DNA of 64,000 nucleotides from JBGVSA01 sp041807905. GTDB lineage: Bacteria; Pseudomonadota; Gammaproteobacteria; Burkholderiales; Rhodocyclaceae. The number at the start of each line of letters is the position of its first letter. Position 1 is the first letter of the stretch. The notes beneath the pieces are model-generated. The model did no database searches and was not told the DNA's origin. It was given only the letters and a program-made list of their open reading frames with translations. Both the position numbers and the translations under genes were made by a program. The DNA lies in assembly GCF_041807905.1 (NCBI RefSeq), contig NZ_JBGVSA010000007.1, positions 111,035-175,034 on the forward strand, written 5' to 3'. Of this stretch, positions 8,234-17,032 are shown one piece after another.

Positions 8234-10282
8234 TTAGAGGCCAAGGCCCCAGGGCTTGAATGCCCACAGCATCACCACCACCCCGATGATGATCCAGAAC
8301 GCGTATTGGTACACGAGACCGGTCTGGATGTAGCGCGACAGGCGCGAAATCGCGCCGACCAGGCCCGCCGTACCGTTGACCGCTACGCCATCGATCAGCG
8401 TCTGGTCGCCGGCGCGCCACAGGCTGCGGCCCAGCAGACGCGCACCGCCAGCGAAGACGATTTCGTTGAAGCGATCGAAGTAGTACTTGTTGTCGAGAAT
8501 CGTGTAGATGAAGCCACAGCGGTTCTTGATGGCTGCCGGAATGTCCGGGCGCTTGATGTAGAAGAACCACGACACCACGACGCCGGCCAGCGCCAGCCAG
8601 AACGGCGCGGTCGTCAGACCATGCAGGCCCATCGCGGCGGCACCGTGGAATTCTTCGCCCAGCTCGTGCAGCACATTGTGTGCGTCGGCCACGAACACCA
8701 CGCCCTTGAACCATTCGCCGAACAGCATCGGCTCGATCGTGAAGGCGCCGATCACCACTGACGGAATCGCCAGCAGCACCAGCGGCAGCCACACGACCCA
8801 CGGCGACTCGTGCGGCTTCTGCCCCGGTGCCAGACCATGGTGATGCTCATCGCCGTGCGTTTCTTCTTCGTTCGACTCATGCGGGTCGTGCGCATCGTGA
8901 GCGTGGTCGTCATGCGCGTGAGCCTGACCGAAGCGCTCCTTGCCGTGGAAGACCAGGAAGTACATGCGGAACGAGTAGAAAGCTGTCACGAACACACCGG
9001 CGATGACGCAGAAGTACGCGTACCTGGCGCCCCACAGGTGCGACAGTTGCACCGCCTCGATGATCGAATCCTTCGAGTAGAAGCCCGACAGGAACGGCAT
9101 GCCGATCAGCGCCAGCGAACCCACCAGCGAGGTGAACCACGTGATGGGCATGTACTTCCACAGGCCACCCATGTTGCGGATGTCCTGGTCGTGGTGCATG
9201 CCGATGATGACCGAACCGGCACCAAGGAACAGCAGCGCCTTGAAGAAGGCGTGCGTCATCAGGTGGAACACGGCGGCCGAGTAAGCGGAAGCGCCGAGCG
9301 CCACCGTCATGTAGCCGAGCTGCGAGAGCGTGGAGTACGCCACCACGCGCTTGATGTCGTTCTGGATGATGCCGAGGAAGCCCATGAACAGCGCGGTGGT
9401 CGCACCGATCACCATCACGAACGACAGCGCAGCTTCGGACAGCTCGAACAGCGGCGACATGCGCGTGACCATGAAGATGCCGGCCGTCACCATGGTGGCG
9501 GCGTGGATCAGCGCGGAGATCGGCGTCGGGCCTTCCATCGAATCGGGCAGCCATACGTGCAGCGGTACTTGCGCCGACTTGCCCATGGCGCCGATGAACA
9601 GACAGATGCAGATCGCCGTCATCATCGGCCAGCCGGTACCCGGCACCGTCAACGTGGCCAATTGCGAAGCCTTGGCAAAAACTTCAGCGTAGTTGAGCGT
9701 GCCGGCGAAGGCGGCGATCAGGCCGATGCCCAGCAGGAAGCCGAAGTCACCGACGCGGTTGACCAGGAAAGCCTTGAGGTTGGCGTAGATCGCTGTCGGG
9801 CGCGTGTACCAGAAACCGATCAGCAGGTACGACACCAGGCCCACCGCTTCCCAACCGAAGAACAGTTGCAGGAAGTTGTTGCTCATGACCAGCATGAGCA
9901 TCGAGAACGTGAACAGCGAGATGTAGCTGAAGAAACGCTGGTAGCCGGGGTCTTCAGACATGTAGCCGATGGTGTAGATGTGCACCATCAGCGACACGAA
10001 GGTCACCACGAGCATCATCATCACCGTCAACTGGTCGATGAGGAAGCCGACCTCCAGCTTGAGACCGCCTGCCACTGCCCAGGTGTAGAGGCTGCCGTTG
10101 AAGGTATTGCCGGCCTGCACGTCGCGAAAGATCAGGAACGATGCGACAAAGGCGATGGCCACGCCGAGGATCGTTACCCAATGCGAGGCGGTGCGACCGA
10201 TGGTCTTGCCGAAGAGGCCCGCGAGGATGGAGCCGGCGAGCGGCGCCAGGGGCACGGTGAGGTAGAGGCTTTGCATTGTCAT
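8234..10282 (-). CDS. nuoL: NADH-quinone oxidoreductase subunit L, with His-rich loop
   Basis: A 682-residue distal antiporter-like subunit of complex I, also carrying the long lateral helix in its C-terminal part. Conserved motifs include FFGWEAVGLVSYLLIGFWY, KSAQVPLHVWLPDSMEGPTPISALIHAATMV and IKRVVAYSTLSQLGYM. It is about 70 residues longer than the E. coli protein. Much of the excess is a hydrophilic loop at about residues 447-487 with eleven His and many Asp/Glu residues, placed between two membrane helices. The start is ATG 10282 (MTMQSLY) with a second ATG two codons later. It follows nuoK after 10 bases. Confidence 0.98.
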   Translation of the reverse strand: MTMQSLYLTVPLAPLAGSILAGLFGKTIGRTASHWVTILGVAIAFVASFLIFRDVQAGNTFNGSLYTWAVAGGLKLEVGFLIDQLTVMMMLVVTFVSLMVHIYTIGYMSEDPGYQRFFSYISLFTFSMLMLVMSNNFLQLFFGWEAVGLVSYLLIGFWYTRPTAIYANLKAFLVNRVGDFGFLLGIGLIAAFAGTLNYAEVFAKASQLATLTVPGTGWPMMTAICICLFIGAMGKSAQVPLHVWLPDSMEGPTPISALIHAATMVTAGIFMVTRMSPLFELSEAALSFVMVIGATTALFMGFLGIIQNDIKRVVAYSTLSQLGYMTVALGASAYSAAVFHLMTHAFFKALLFLGAGSVIIGMHHDQDIRNMGGLWKYMPITWFTSLVGSLALIGMPFLSGFYSKDSIIEAVQLSHLWGARYAYFCVIAGVFVTAFYSFRMYFLVFHGKERFGQAHAHDDHAHDAHDPHESNEEETHGDEHHHGLAPGQKPHESPWVVWLPLVLLAIPSVVIGAFTIEPMLFGEWFKGVVFVADAHNVLHELGEEFHGAAAMGLHGLTTAPFWLALAGVVVSWFFYIKRPDIPAAIKNRCGFIYTILDNKYYFDRFNEIVFAGGARLLGRSLWRAGDQTLIDGVAVNGTAGLVGAISRLSRYIQTGLVYQYAFWIIIGVVVMLWAFKPWGLGL

Positions 10283-10292
10283 TGTTCTGGTC

Positions 10293-10598
10293 TCAACCCT
10301 TCAGGCTGTCGAGGTCATCGACGTGGATCGTGCGCAGGTTGCGGAACAGCACAACCAGGATCGCCAGACCGATCGCCGACTCGGACGCTGCCACGGTCAG
10401 GATGAAGAACACGAACAGTTGGCCGGCCGTGTCGCCCATGTAGGTCGAGAAGGCCACGAAGTTCATGTTCACCGACAGCAGCATGAGTTCGATGGCCATC
10501 AGCAGCACGATGAGGTTCTTCCGGTTCAGGAAGATACCCACCACGCTGATGGCGAACAGCAGTGCCCCAAGGATCAGGACGTGTGAGAGCGGAAGCAT
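10293..10598 (-). CDS. nuoK: NADH-quinone oxidoreductase subunit K
   Basis: A 101-residue, three-helix membrane subunit of complex I. The two conserved intramembrane glutamates are visible in LLMAIELMLLSVNMNF and LTVAASESAIGLAILV. The length is exactly that of the family. It is flanked by nuoJ (24-base gap) and nuoL (10-base gap) in the standard order. Confidence 0.98.
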   Translation of the reverse strand: MLPLSHVLILGALLFAISVVGIFLNRKNLIVLLMAIELMLLSVNMNFVAFSTYMGDTAGQLFVFFILTVAASESAIGLAILVVLFRNLRTIHVDDLDSLKG

Positions 10599-10622
10599 GT
10601 ATCGATTCTCCGAGCCTGTCCG

Positions 10623-11231
10623 TTATTCGTCTTTTTCGGTCTGCATCTTCACGATGCGCATGCGGTCGGCGGCCTTCACGGCGATCTGTTCGTCCGGCTT
10701 CATGTAGCGTGCGGTATTGGCGCGGCGGCGCAGCGTCAGCGCCACGGCGGCCACCATCGCCAACGTCAGGATCAGCGACGCCAGCTCGAACGGATACACG
10801 TAGTTGGTGAACAGCTCGCGAGCCAGTTCCTGCGTGTTCGAGAACGATGCGGCCGGCACACCCGGGGGCGGAGCGGCGTCGAGCTTGAAGTACGTGCCGT
10901 TGAGCACCACCACCATCTCGGCGACCATCAGCAGGCCGACCACGAGGCCCACCGGCAGGTACTGCCAGAAGCCTTCGCGCACGCGATCGAGATTGATGTC
11001 GAGCATCATCACCACGAACAGGAACAGCACCATCACCGCGCCGACATACACGAGCACGATGGCGATGGCGAGAAACTCCGCATGCATCAGCATCCAGATG
11101 CAGCCGGTCGTGAAGAACGCCAGCACCAGGTACAGCGCCGCGTGCACCGGATTGCGCGAGGTGATCACGCGGATGCCGGCGAAGAGCACGACGGCGGCAA
11201 AGGCGTAAAAGGCGAAAAGTGAAAATTCCAT
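10623..11231 (-). CDS. nuoJ: NADH-quinone oxidoreductase subunit J
   Basis: A 202-residue membrane subunit of complex I with five predicted helices. The ALYLVLAFFTTGCIWMLMHAEFLAIAIVLVYVGAVMVLFLFVVMM region contains the conserved pi-bulge helix of TMH3 and its Glu/Tyr positions. The C-terminal tail (ALTLRRRANTARYMKPDEQIAVKAADRMRIVKM) is hydrophilic and a little longer than in E. coli. It follows nuoI by 29 bases. Confidence 0.97.
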   Translation of the reverse strand: MEFSLFAFYAFAAVVLFAGIRVITSRNPVHAALYLVLAFFTTGCIWMLMHAEFLAIAIVLVYVGAVMVLFLFVVMMLDINLDRVREGFWQYLPVGLVVGLLMVAEMVVVLNGTYFKLDAAPPPGVPAASFSNTQELARELFTNYVYPFELASLILTLAMVAAVALTLRRRANTARYMKPDEQIAVKAADRMRIVKMQTEKDE

Positions 11232-11260
11232 TTAGATAACCCGTCGGTCCGATTCAGCCA

Positions 11261-11749
11261 TCAGCGGTACTTGGCCTCGACCTCGCGGTCGCGGGCGATT
11301 TCTTCTTCGTACTTCTGGCCCACGGCCAGCAGCATCTGCTTGGTGTAGTACAGGTCACCGCGCTTCTCGCCGTGGTACTCGAGCACGCGCGTCTCGACGA
11401 TGGCGTCGACCGGGCAGGCTTCTTCGCAGAAACCGCAAAAGATGCACTTGGTCAGGTCGATGTCGTAGCGCGTCGTGCGGCGCGTGCCGTCATCACGTTG
11501 GTCGGACTCGATGGTGATCGCCATTGCCGGGCAGACCGCTTCGCACAGCTTGCACGCGATGCAGCGCTCTTCGCCGTTGGGATAACGGCGCAAGGCGTGC
11601 AGGCCACGGAAGCGCGGCGACATCGGCGTCTTCTCTTCCGGGAACTGAATGGTCAGCTTCTTCGCGAAGAGGTGACGACCGGTCAGCGCCAGGCCTTTCA
11701 CCAGCTCCTTGAGCAGAATGCTGCCGAAAAATTCGTTTACTGCGCCCAT
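11261..11749 (-). CDS. nuoI: NADH-quinone oxidoreductase subunit I
   Basis: A 162-residue peripheral-arm subunit carrying two [4Fe-4S] clusters (N6a and N6b) on the electron path to quinone. Both CxxCxxCxxxCP motifs are complete: CIACKLCEAVCP and CIFCGFCEEACP. The N-terminal amphipathic segment (VNEFFGSILLKELVKGLALTGRHLF) contacts the membrane arm. It starts 10 bases after the nuoH stop. Confidence 0.98.
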   Translation of the reverse strand: MGAVNEFFGSILLKELVKGLALTGRHLFAKKLTIQFPEEKTPMSPRFRGLHALRRYPNGEERCIACKLCEAVCPAMAITIESDQRDDGTRRTTRYDIDLTKCIFCGFCEEACPVDAIVETRVLEYHGEKRGDLYYTKQMLLAVGQKYEEEIARDREVEAKYR

Positions 11750-11759
11750 TGACGGCCTC

Positions 11760-12809
11760 TTACTTCCAAATCGACAGCGGCGACATGATCCAGACGCCGA
11801 TCACCAACAACCACACCAGGCACAACGGCAGGAATACCTTCCAGCCCAGGCGCATGATCTGGTCGTAACGGAAACGCGGGAACGTCGCGCGGATCCACAG
11901 GAAACAGAACAGCAGGAAGCTGGTCTTGGCCAACAGCCAGACGATGCCATCCGGCAGGAAGCCCACCGGGGACAGCCAGCCACCCAGGAAGAAAGTGGCG
12001 GTCAGCGCCGAGATCAGGATCATGTTGGCGTATTCGGCCAGGAAGAACAGCGCGAACGCCATGCCCGAATACTCGATCATGTGACCGGCGACGATTTCGG
12101 ATTCGCCTTCGACCACGTCGAACGGTGCCCGGTTGGTTTCGGCCAGGCCGGAAATGAAATACACCAGGAACATGGGGAACAGCGGAATCCAGTTCCACGA
12201 CAGGAAGCCCACGCCCATGCTGGCGAAGTAGCCCCGGCCCTGCCCGCCCACGATCTCCGACAGGTTCAGCGAACCGGAAATCATTAGCACGCACACCAGT
12301 GCGAAGCCCATGGCGAGTTCATACGACACCATCTGTGCAGCGGCGCGCATGGCGCCGATGAACGCGTACTTGGAGTTGGACGCCCAGCCGGCAACGATCA
12401 CGCCATACACACCCATCGAAGCGATGGCCATCACGTACAGCAAGCCGGCGTTGACGTTGGCGAGCACAAGGGTGTCACTGAACGGCACCACCGCCCAGGC
12501 AGCCAATGCCGGCGCAAAGGCCAGCACCGGGGCCAGCAGGAACAGACCCTTGCTGGAGTTGCTGGGGATGATCACTTCCTTGAACAGCAGCTTCACGCCA
12601 TCGGCGAGCGGCTGCAGCAGGCCCCACGGACCAAGGCGGTTGGGGCCGATACGTTCCTGGATGAAACCGATGATCTTGCGTTCGGCCAGCGTCATGTAGG
12701 CCACGGCACCGAACAGCGGCGCCACGATGCAGATGATCTTCACCAGGGTCCACACGGGCACCCACAGCGGGCCCAGGAACGTGGCGACGGGTTGCAGCAG
12801 CGAATCCAT
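11760..12809 (-). CDS. nuoH: NADH-quinone oxidoreductase subunit H
   Basis: A 349-residue membrane subunit that forms most of the quinone-binding chamber of complex I, with eight helices. Conserved parts include ERKIIGFIQERIGPNRLGPWGLLQPLADGVKLLFKE and NRAPFDVVEGESEIVAGHMIEYSGMAFALFFLAEY. I start it at ATG 12809, which shares one base with the nuoG stop in a TGATG junction and so fits translational coupling; an in-frame ATG three codons upstream lies inside nuoG. Confidence 0.97.
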   Translation of the reverse strand: MDSLLQPVATFLGPLWVPVWTLVKIICIVAPLFGAVAYMTLAERKIIGFIQERIGPNRLGPWGLLQPLADGVKLLFKEVIIPSNSSKGLFLLAPVLAFAPALAAWAVVPFSDTLVLANVNAGLLYVMAIASMGVYGVIVAGWASNSKYAFIGAMRAAAQMVSYELAMGFALVCVLMISGSLNLSEIVGGQGRGYFASMGVGFLSWNWIPLFPMFLVYFISGLAETNRAPFDVVEGESEIVAGHMIEYSGMAFALFFLAEYANMILISALTATFFLGGWLSPVGFLPDGIVWLLAKTSFLLFCFLWIRATFPRFRYDQIMRLGWKVFLPLCLVWLLVIGVWIMSPLSIWK

Positions 12810-15133
12810 CAGGCACACTCCACGCTGAGTTCAGCAAACATTGCGCCAAGTACCGCAGTCGAGGCGTGTGCGGCGGCGATGCGCACGCACCCCCCCGCCA
12901 CCGATTCGTCGGCCACCACGGGCAGTTGCACCTGCCCCATCTTTGAACGCACACGCGCTTCGACGCCGGCTTGCAGACCAAGCGATACCAGCGTTGCAGC
13001 GTTGGCACGCATCGCGGGCGCCTTGGCGTCTCGGGTCTTCTGCAGCGAGGGCGCCCGGCGAACCAGCGGGTCGGCGAAGTACACCGGCACGTCGGCCACG
13101 CGTTGCACGCCGACCGCAGCGATCGCCTTGATCTCGACGCCACTGGCCGTGTTGTCCAGTGCAGCGGCGATGTCTGCCGGCAGCGCTTCGCGGCGCACGT
13201 CTTCGGACGATTCGTAGTCAAAGCCTTCGAGGCCCAGCACGTTACCCAGCACGCGCAACACCTTCCAGGCCGGACGGGTTTCTCCGACAGGCTTGGCAAC
13301 CGCATTGAACGATTGCGCACGGCCTTCGGCATTCACGAACGTGCCGGAGGTTTCGGTGAAGGGCGCGATCGGCAACATGGCGTCGGCGTATTCGGGCGCA
13401 TCGCCCGCGAAGCTGCCCAGATGGATGACCGTCGCGGCCTGTGCCAGAGCCGCGCGCGCTTGTGCGCCATCGGCGGTGTCGAGGAACGGATCGTTGCCCA
13501 CGACGATGTAGGCCTTGAGCGGCGATGCCAGCATGGCAGCAGCGTTCTTGCCGTTGGCCGGCACGGCTTTGGCAAGATAGCCGCCGACGGAGTTGGCCGC
13601 TTCGCCGATGACACCAAAAGAGGCGCCGGTCAGGCGGGCCAGTTCTTGCGCCAGTGCGTGGATGGCGGCGTAGTCCGGATGCTGCACGGCGTAGTTGCCG
13701 AGCAACACGGCGCGCTTCTCACCGTTGGTGAGCGCTGCGACGATGGCCTTGGCGGCATCGCTGTCGGCGGCGGCAGCCACTGCATTGCGCGCGTCGTCGC
13801 CGATGTCTGCACCATTGGCCGCAGCCTTGACCACTTCAGCGAGTACCCGCACGAATTCGCTCGGCGCCACGATGGCATCGGCGGCCAGCACCATGTTCAG
13901 GTCGTCGGCGGAAGCGTGGATGCGAGCGAGCTTGCCGCCTTTCTTGCCAGCCTGGCGCAGGCGTTGCGCGATCAGCGGGTGATCTTTGCGCAGGAAGCTG
14001 CCGATCACCAGCGCGCCGTCGAGATCCGACAGTGCGGCCACCGGCATGCCCAGCCATGGTGCGCCGGCGAGTTTGCCGTCGAGCGAGAAGTCGCTCTGGC
14101 GCAGGCGGAAGTCGACGTTGTCCGAGCCCAGTGCACGCACCAGCTTTTGCACGAGGAACATCTCTTCGACCGTGGCATGCGGCGACACCAGCGCACCGAT
14201 AGCATCGGCGCCATGATCGGCGGCCACGCCGCGCAGGCTCTTGGCCACGTAGTCGAGCGCAGTCTGCCAATCGACGCTGTGCCATTCGCCGCCGTGCTTG
14301 AGCATCGGCGTGGTCAGACGGTCATCGGCGTAGAGGCCTTCGTACGAGAAGCGGTCCTTGTCGGACAGCCAGCATTCGTTGACGTCTTCGTTTTCGAGCG
14401 GTAGCACGCGCTTGACTTCGTCGTGCTTGACCTGCACGACGAGGTTGGAGCCCAGCGAATCGTGCGGGCTCACCGACTTGCGACGGACCAGTTCCCAGGT
14501 ACGTGCGGCAAAGCGGAACGGTTTGGAGGTCAGCGCGCCGACCGGGCACAGGTCGATCATGTTGCCCGACAGTTCGGAATCCACGGTCTGGCCGACGAAG
14601 GCCATGATTTCGGAATGCTCACCGCGGTTGGCCATGCCCAGTTCCATCACGCCAGCCACTTCCTGGCCGAAGCGCACACATCGCGTGCAATGAATGCAGC
14701 GCGTCATGTCGGTGGAAATGAGCGGACCGAGGTTCTTGTTGAAGACGACGCGCTTTTCTTCCTTGTAGCGCGAAGCTGCACCACCGTAGCCGACAGCCAG
14801 ATCCTGCAACTGGCATTCACCGCCCTGGTCGCAGATCGGGCAATCCAGCGGGTGATTGATCAGCAGGAACTCCATCACGGACTTCTGGGCCTTGACGGCC
14901 TTTTCGGAGTGCGTGGCGACCTTCATGCCGTTGGTGACGGGCGTCGCGCAAGCCGGCAGTGCCTTGGGCGCTTTTTCCACATCCACCAGACACATGCGGC
15001 AGTTGGCCGCGATGGACAATTTCTTGTGATAGCAAAAATGCGGCACATAGGCGCCCGCCTTGTTGGCGGCGTCCATGACGGTGCTGCCGTCGGGGACTTC
15101 AACCGTTTTGCCGTCGATCTCGATCTCTAGCAT
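12809..15133 (-). CDS. nuoG: NADH-quinone oxidoreductase subunit G, without cluster N7 cysteines
   Basis: A 774-residue iron-sulfur subunit of the peripheral arm. The N-terminal ferredoxin domain has the [2Fe-2S] cysteines (HFCYHKKLSIAANCRMC, then C in PACATPV), followed by HPLDCPICDQGGECQLQD (N5, His-coordinated) and RCIHCTRCVRF with a later DLCPVGAL (N4). The CxxCxxxC...C set that binds the extra cluster N7 in E. coli and Thermus is absent: the equivalent stretch reads RRKSVSPHDSLGSN. The C-terminal molybdopterin-like domain is intact but variable. The start is ATG 15133 (MLEIEIDGKTVEVPDG); the open frame upstream runs into nuoF's trailing gap. Confidence 0.97.
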   Translation of the reverse strand: MLEIEIDGKTVEVPDGSTVMDAANKAGAYVPHFCYHKKLSIAANCRMCLVDVEKAPKALPACATPVTNGMKVATHSEKAVKAQKSVMEFLLINHPLDCPICDQGGECQLQDLAVGYGGAASRYKEEKRVVFNKNLGPLISTDMTRCIHCTRCVRFGQEVAGVMELGMANRGEHSEIMAFVGQTVDSELSGNMIDLCPVGALTSKPFRFAARTWELVRRKSVSPHDSLGSNLVVQVKHDEVKRVLPLENEDVNECWLSDKDRFSYEGLYADDRLTTPMLKHGGEWHSVDWQTALDYVAKSLRGVAADHGADAIGALVSPHATVEEMFLVQKLVRALGSDNVDFRLRQSDFSLDGKLAGAPWLGMPVAALSDLDGALVIGSFLRKDHPLIAQRLRQAGKKGGKLARIHASADDLNMVLAADAIVAPSEFVRVLAEVVKAAANGADIGDDARNAVAAAADSDAAKAIVAALTNGEKRAVLLGNYAVQHPDYAAIHALAQELARLTGASFGVIGEAANSVGGYLAKAVPANGKNAAAMLASPLKAYIVVGNDPFLDTADGAQARAALAQAATVIHLGSFAGDAPEYADAMLPIAPFTETSGTFVNAEGRAQSFNAVAKPVGETRPAWKVLRVLGNVLGLEGFDYESSEDVRREALPADIAAALDNTASGVEIKAIAAVGVQRVADVPVYFADPLVRRAPSLQKTRDAKAPAMRANAATLVSLGLQAGVEARVRSKMGQVQLPVVADESVAGGCVRIAAAHASTAVLGAMFAELSVECA

Positions 15134-15144
15134 TCTCTGTCCAC

Positions 15145-16479
15145 TTAATTCTGGCCGACGAAGATCTGGCTGCCGGCGCGTTGAACGTCGCGCGGCACGA
15201 CACAGCACTTGTTGTCGATGTGATATTGGAATTCTTCGCGGAAGTGCTTGATGAAGCTGCGCACCGGCATGGCGGCGGCATCGCCGAGCGCGCAGATGGT
15301 GCGGCCCATGATGTTTTCCGCAACGTTGTCCAGCACGTCCATGTCTTCCGCCCGGCCTTCGCCGTGCTCAATGCGGTGGATCATGCGATACAGCCAGCCG
15401 GTGCCTTCACGGCACGGCGTGCATTGACCGCATGACTCTTCGAAGTAGAAGTACGACAGGCGTTCGAGCGCCTTCACCATGCAGGTCGTCTCGTCCATCA
15501 CGATGACAGCACCCGAGCCCAGCATGGAGCCTGCCTTGGCGATGGCGTCATAGTCCATCGTGCAATCCATCATGATGCTGGCGGGCAGCACGGGCGCAGA
15601 CGACCCGCCCGGAATCACCGCCTTGAGCTTGCGGCCACCACGCATGCCGCCAGCCATTTCGAGCAGCGTCGAGAACGGCGTACCCAGCGGGATTTCGTAG
15701 TTGCCGGGGCGATTGACGTGGCCCGACACCGAGAACAGCTTGGTGCCGCCGTTGTTGGGCTTGCCCAGGTTCAGGAACGCTTCGCCACCTTCGCGGATGA
15801 TGTACGGGATCGACGCGAAGGTTTCGGTGTTGTTGATGGTCGTCGGCTTACCGTACAGACCAAAGCTCGCCGGGAACGGCGGCTTGAAGCGCGGCTGCCC
15901 CTTCTTGCCTTCGAGCGACTCGAGCAGCGCGGTCTCTTCGCCGCAGATATAGGCGCCGTAACCATGGTGCGCGAACAGTTCGAAACTGAACTCGCTGCCC
16001 AGGATGTTCTTGCCAAGGAAGCCTGCATTGCGAGCCTCGGCAAGCGCCTCTTCGAAGCGGTCGTAGACCTCGAAAATCTCGCCGTGGATGTAGTTGTAGC
16101 CGCGGTCACAACCCATGGCGAAGCCGGCGATGATCATGCCTTCGATCAGCGCATGCGGGTTGTAGCGGAGGATGTCGCGATCCTTGAAAGTGCCGGGTTC
16201 GCCTTCGTCCGAGTTGCAGCACACGTACTTGGCGCCGGGGAACGAACGCGGCATGAAGCTCCACTTCAGGCCAGTCGGGAAGCCCGCGCCCCCGCGACCG
16301 CGCAACGAGGACTTCTTCACCTCGGCGATGATGGTGTCGGGTGTGATGCCTTCGGCGAAGATCTTCTTAAGTGCGGCATAGCCGCCGCGCTTGACGTAGT
16401 CGTCCAGGCGCCAGGTGTTCTCGCCGGCAATGCCGTCGAGCACCACACCGAAACCCGTCAGGTTGGTCGCCTCTGTCAT
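15145..16479 (-). CDS. nuoF: NADH-quinone oxidoreductase subunit F
   Basis: A 444-residue subunit that binds NADH, FMN and the [4Fe-4S] cluster N3. The NADH/FMN region is seen as SSLRGRGGAGFPTGLKWSFMP and YVCCNSDEGEPGTFKDRDI; the N3 cysteines are in ESCGQCTPCREG plus a later Cys in GRTICALGD. The ATG overlaps the nuoE stop in an ATGA junction. It is full length for the family, with no defects. Confidence 0.98.
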   Translation of the reverse strand: MTEATNLTGFGVVLDGIAGENTWRLDDYVKRGGYAALKKIFAEGITPDTIIAEVKKSSLRGRGGAGFPTGLKWSFMPRSFPGAKYVCCNSDEGEPGTFKDRDILRYNPHALIEGMIIAGFAMGCDRGYNYIHGEIFEVYDRFEEALAEARNAGFLGKNILGSEFSFELFAHHGYGAYICGEETALLESLEGKKGQPRFKPPFPASFGLYGKPTTINNTETFASIPYIIREGGEAFLNLGKPNNGGTKLFSVSGHVNRPGNYEIPLGTPFSTLLEMAGGMRGGRKLKAVIPGGSSAPVLPASIMMDCTMDYDAIAKAGSMLGSGAVIVMDETTCMVKALERLSYFYFEESCGQCTPCREGTGWLYRMIHRIEHGEGRAEDMDVLDNVAENIMGRTICALGDAAAMPVRSFIKHFREEFQYHIDNKCCVVPRDVQRAGSQIFVGQN

Positions 16480-16961
16480 TGCGCATCACCCTTCAATGAA
16501 TCGATCAACGCGTCGATCTTTTCTTCGGTCATCCAACTGCACATCTTGTGGTTGTTGTGCAGCATGACAGGTGCATCGCCGCACGCGCCCATGCATTCGC
16601 CTTCCTTCAACGTGAACATGCCATCGGCAGTGGTCTCGTTGAAATCGATACCGAGCTTTTTCTTGAGGTACTCGGCAGCGTCGACACCACCGGACAACGC
16701 GCACGGCAGATTGGTGCACACAGTGATCTTGTGACGGCCTACCGGCTTGAGGTCGTACATGTTGTAGAAGGTTGCCACCTCCATCGCGGCCATCGGCGGA
16801 ATACTCAGATAGCGCGCCACGAATTCGATGGTCTCGGTCGCCAGCCAGCCCTTCTCCTGCTGGGCAATGCGCAATGCGGCCATGACGGCGGACTGTTTCT
16901 GGTCCGCCGGGTACTTGGCCACTTCCCGGTCGATACTTTGCAGGGAGTCAGGACTCAACAT
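16476..16961 (-). CDS. nuoE: NADH-quinone oxidoreductase subunit E
   Basis: A 161-residue thioredoxin-like subunit with the [2Fe-2S] cluster N1a. Ligands are in TVCTNLPCALSGG and GECMGACGDAPVM. The start ATG 16961 (MLSPDSLQSIDREVAKYP) matches the family's usual beginning; the frame extends upstream for 51 bases without good reason. It overlaps nuoF by four bases and follows nuoD after 71 bases. Confidence 0.97.
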   Translation of the reverse strand: MLSPDSLQSIDREVAKYPADQKQSAVMAALRIAQQEKGWLATETIEFVARYLSIPPMAAMEVATFYNMYDLKPVGRHKITVCTNLPCALSGGVDAAEYLKKKLGIDFNETTADGMFTLKEGECMGACGDAPVMLHNNHKMCSWMTEEKIDALIDSLKGDAQ

Positions 16962-17032
16962 AGCAATCAACTTTATCTTTCTGTCTTGGTGCGGCCGCTG
17001 GCGACCGCCCACTGCTCTTGCGCGGGTGTCGA

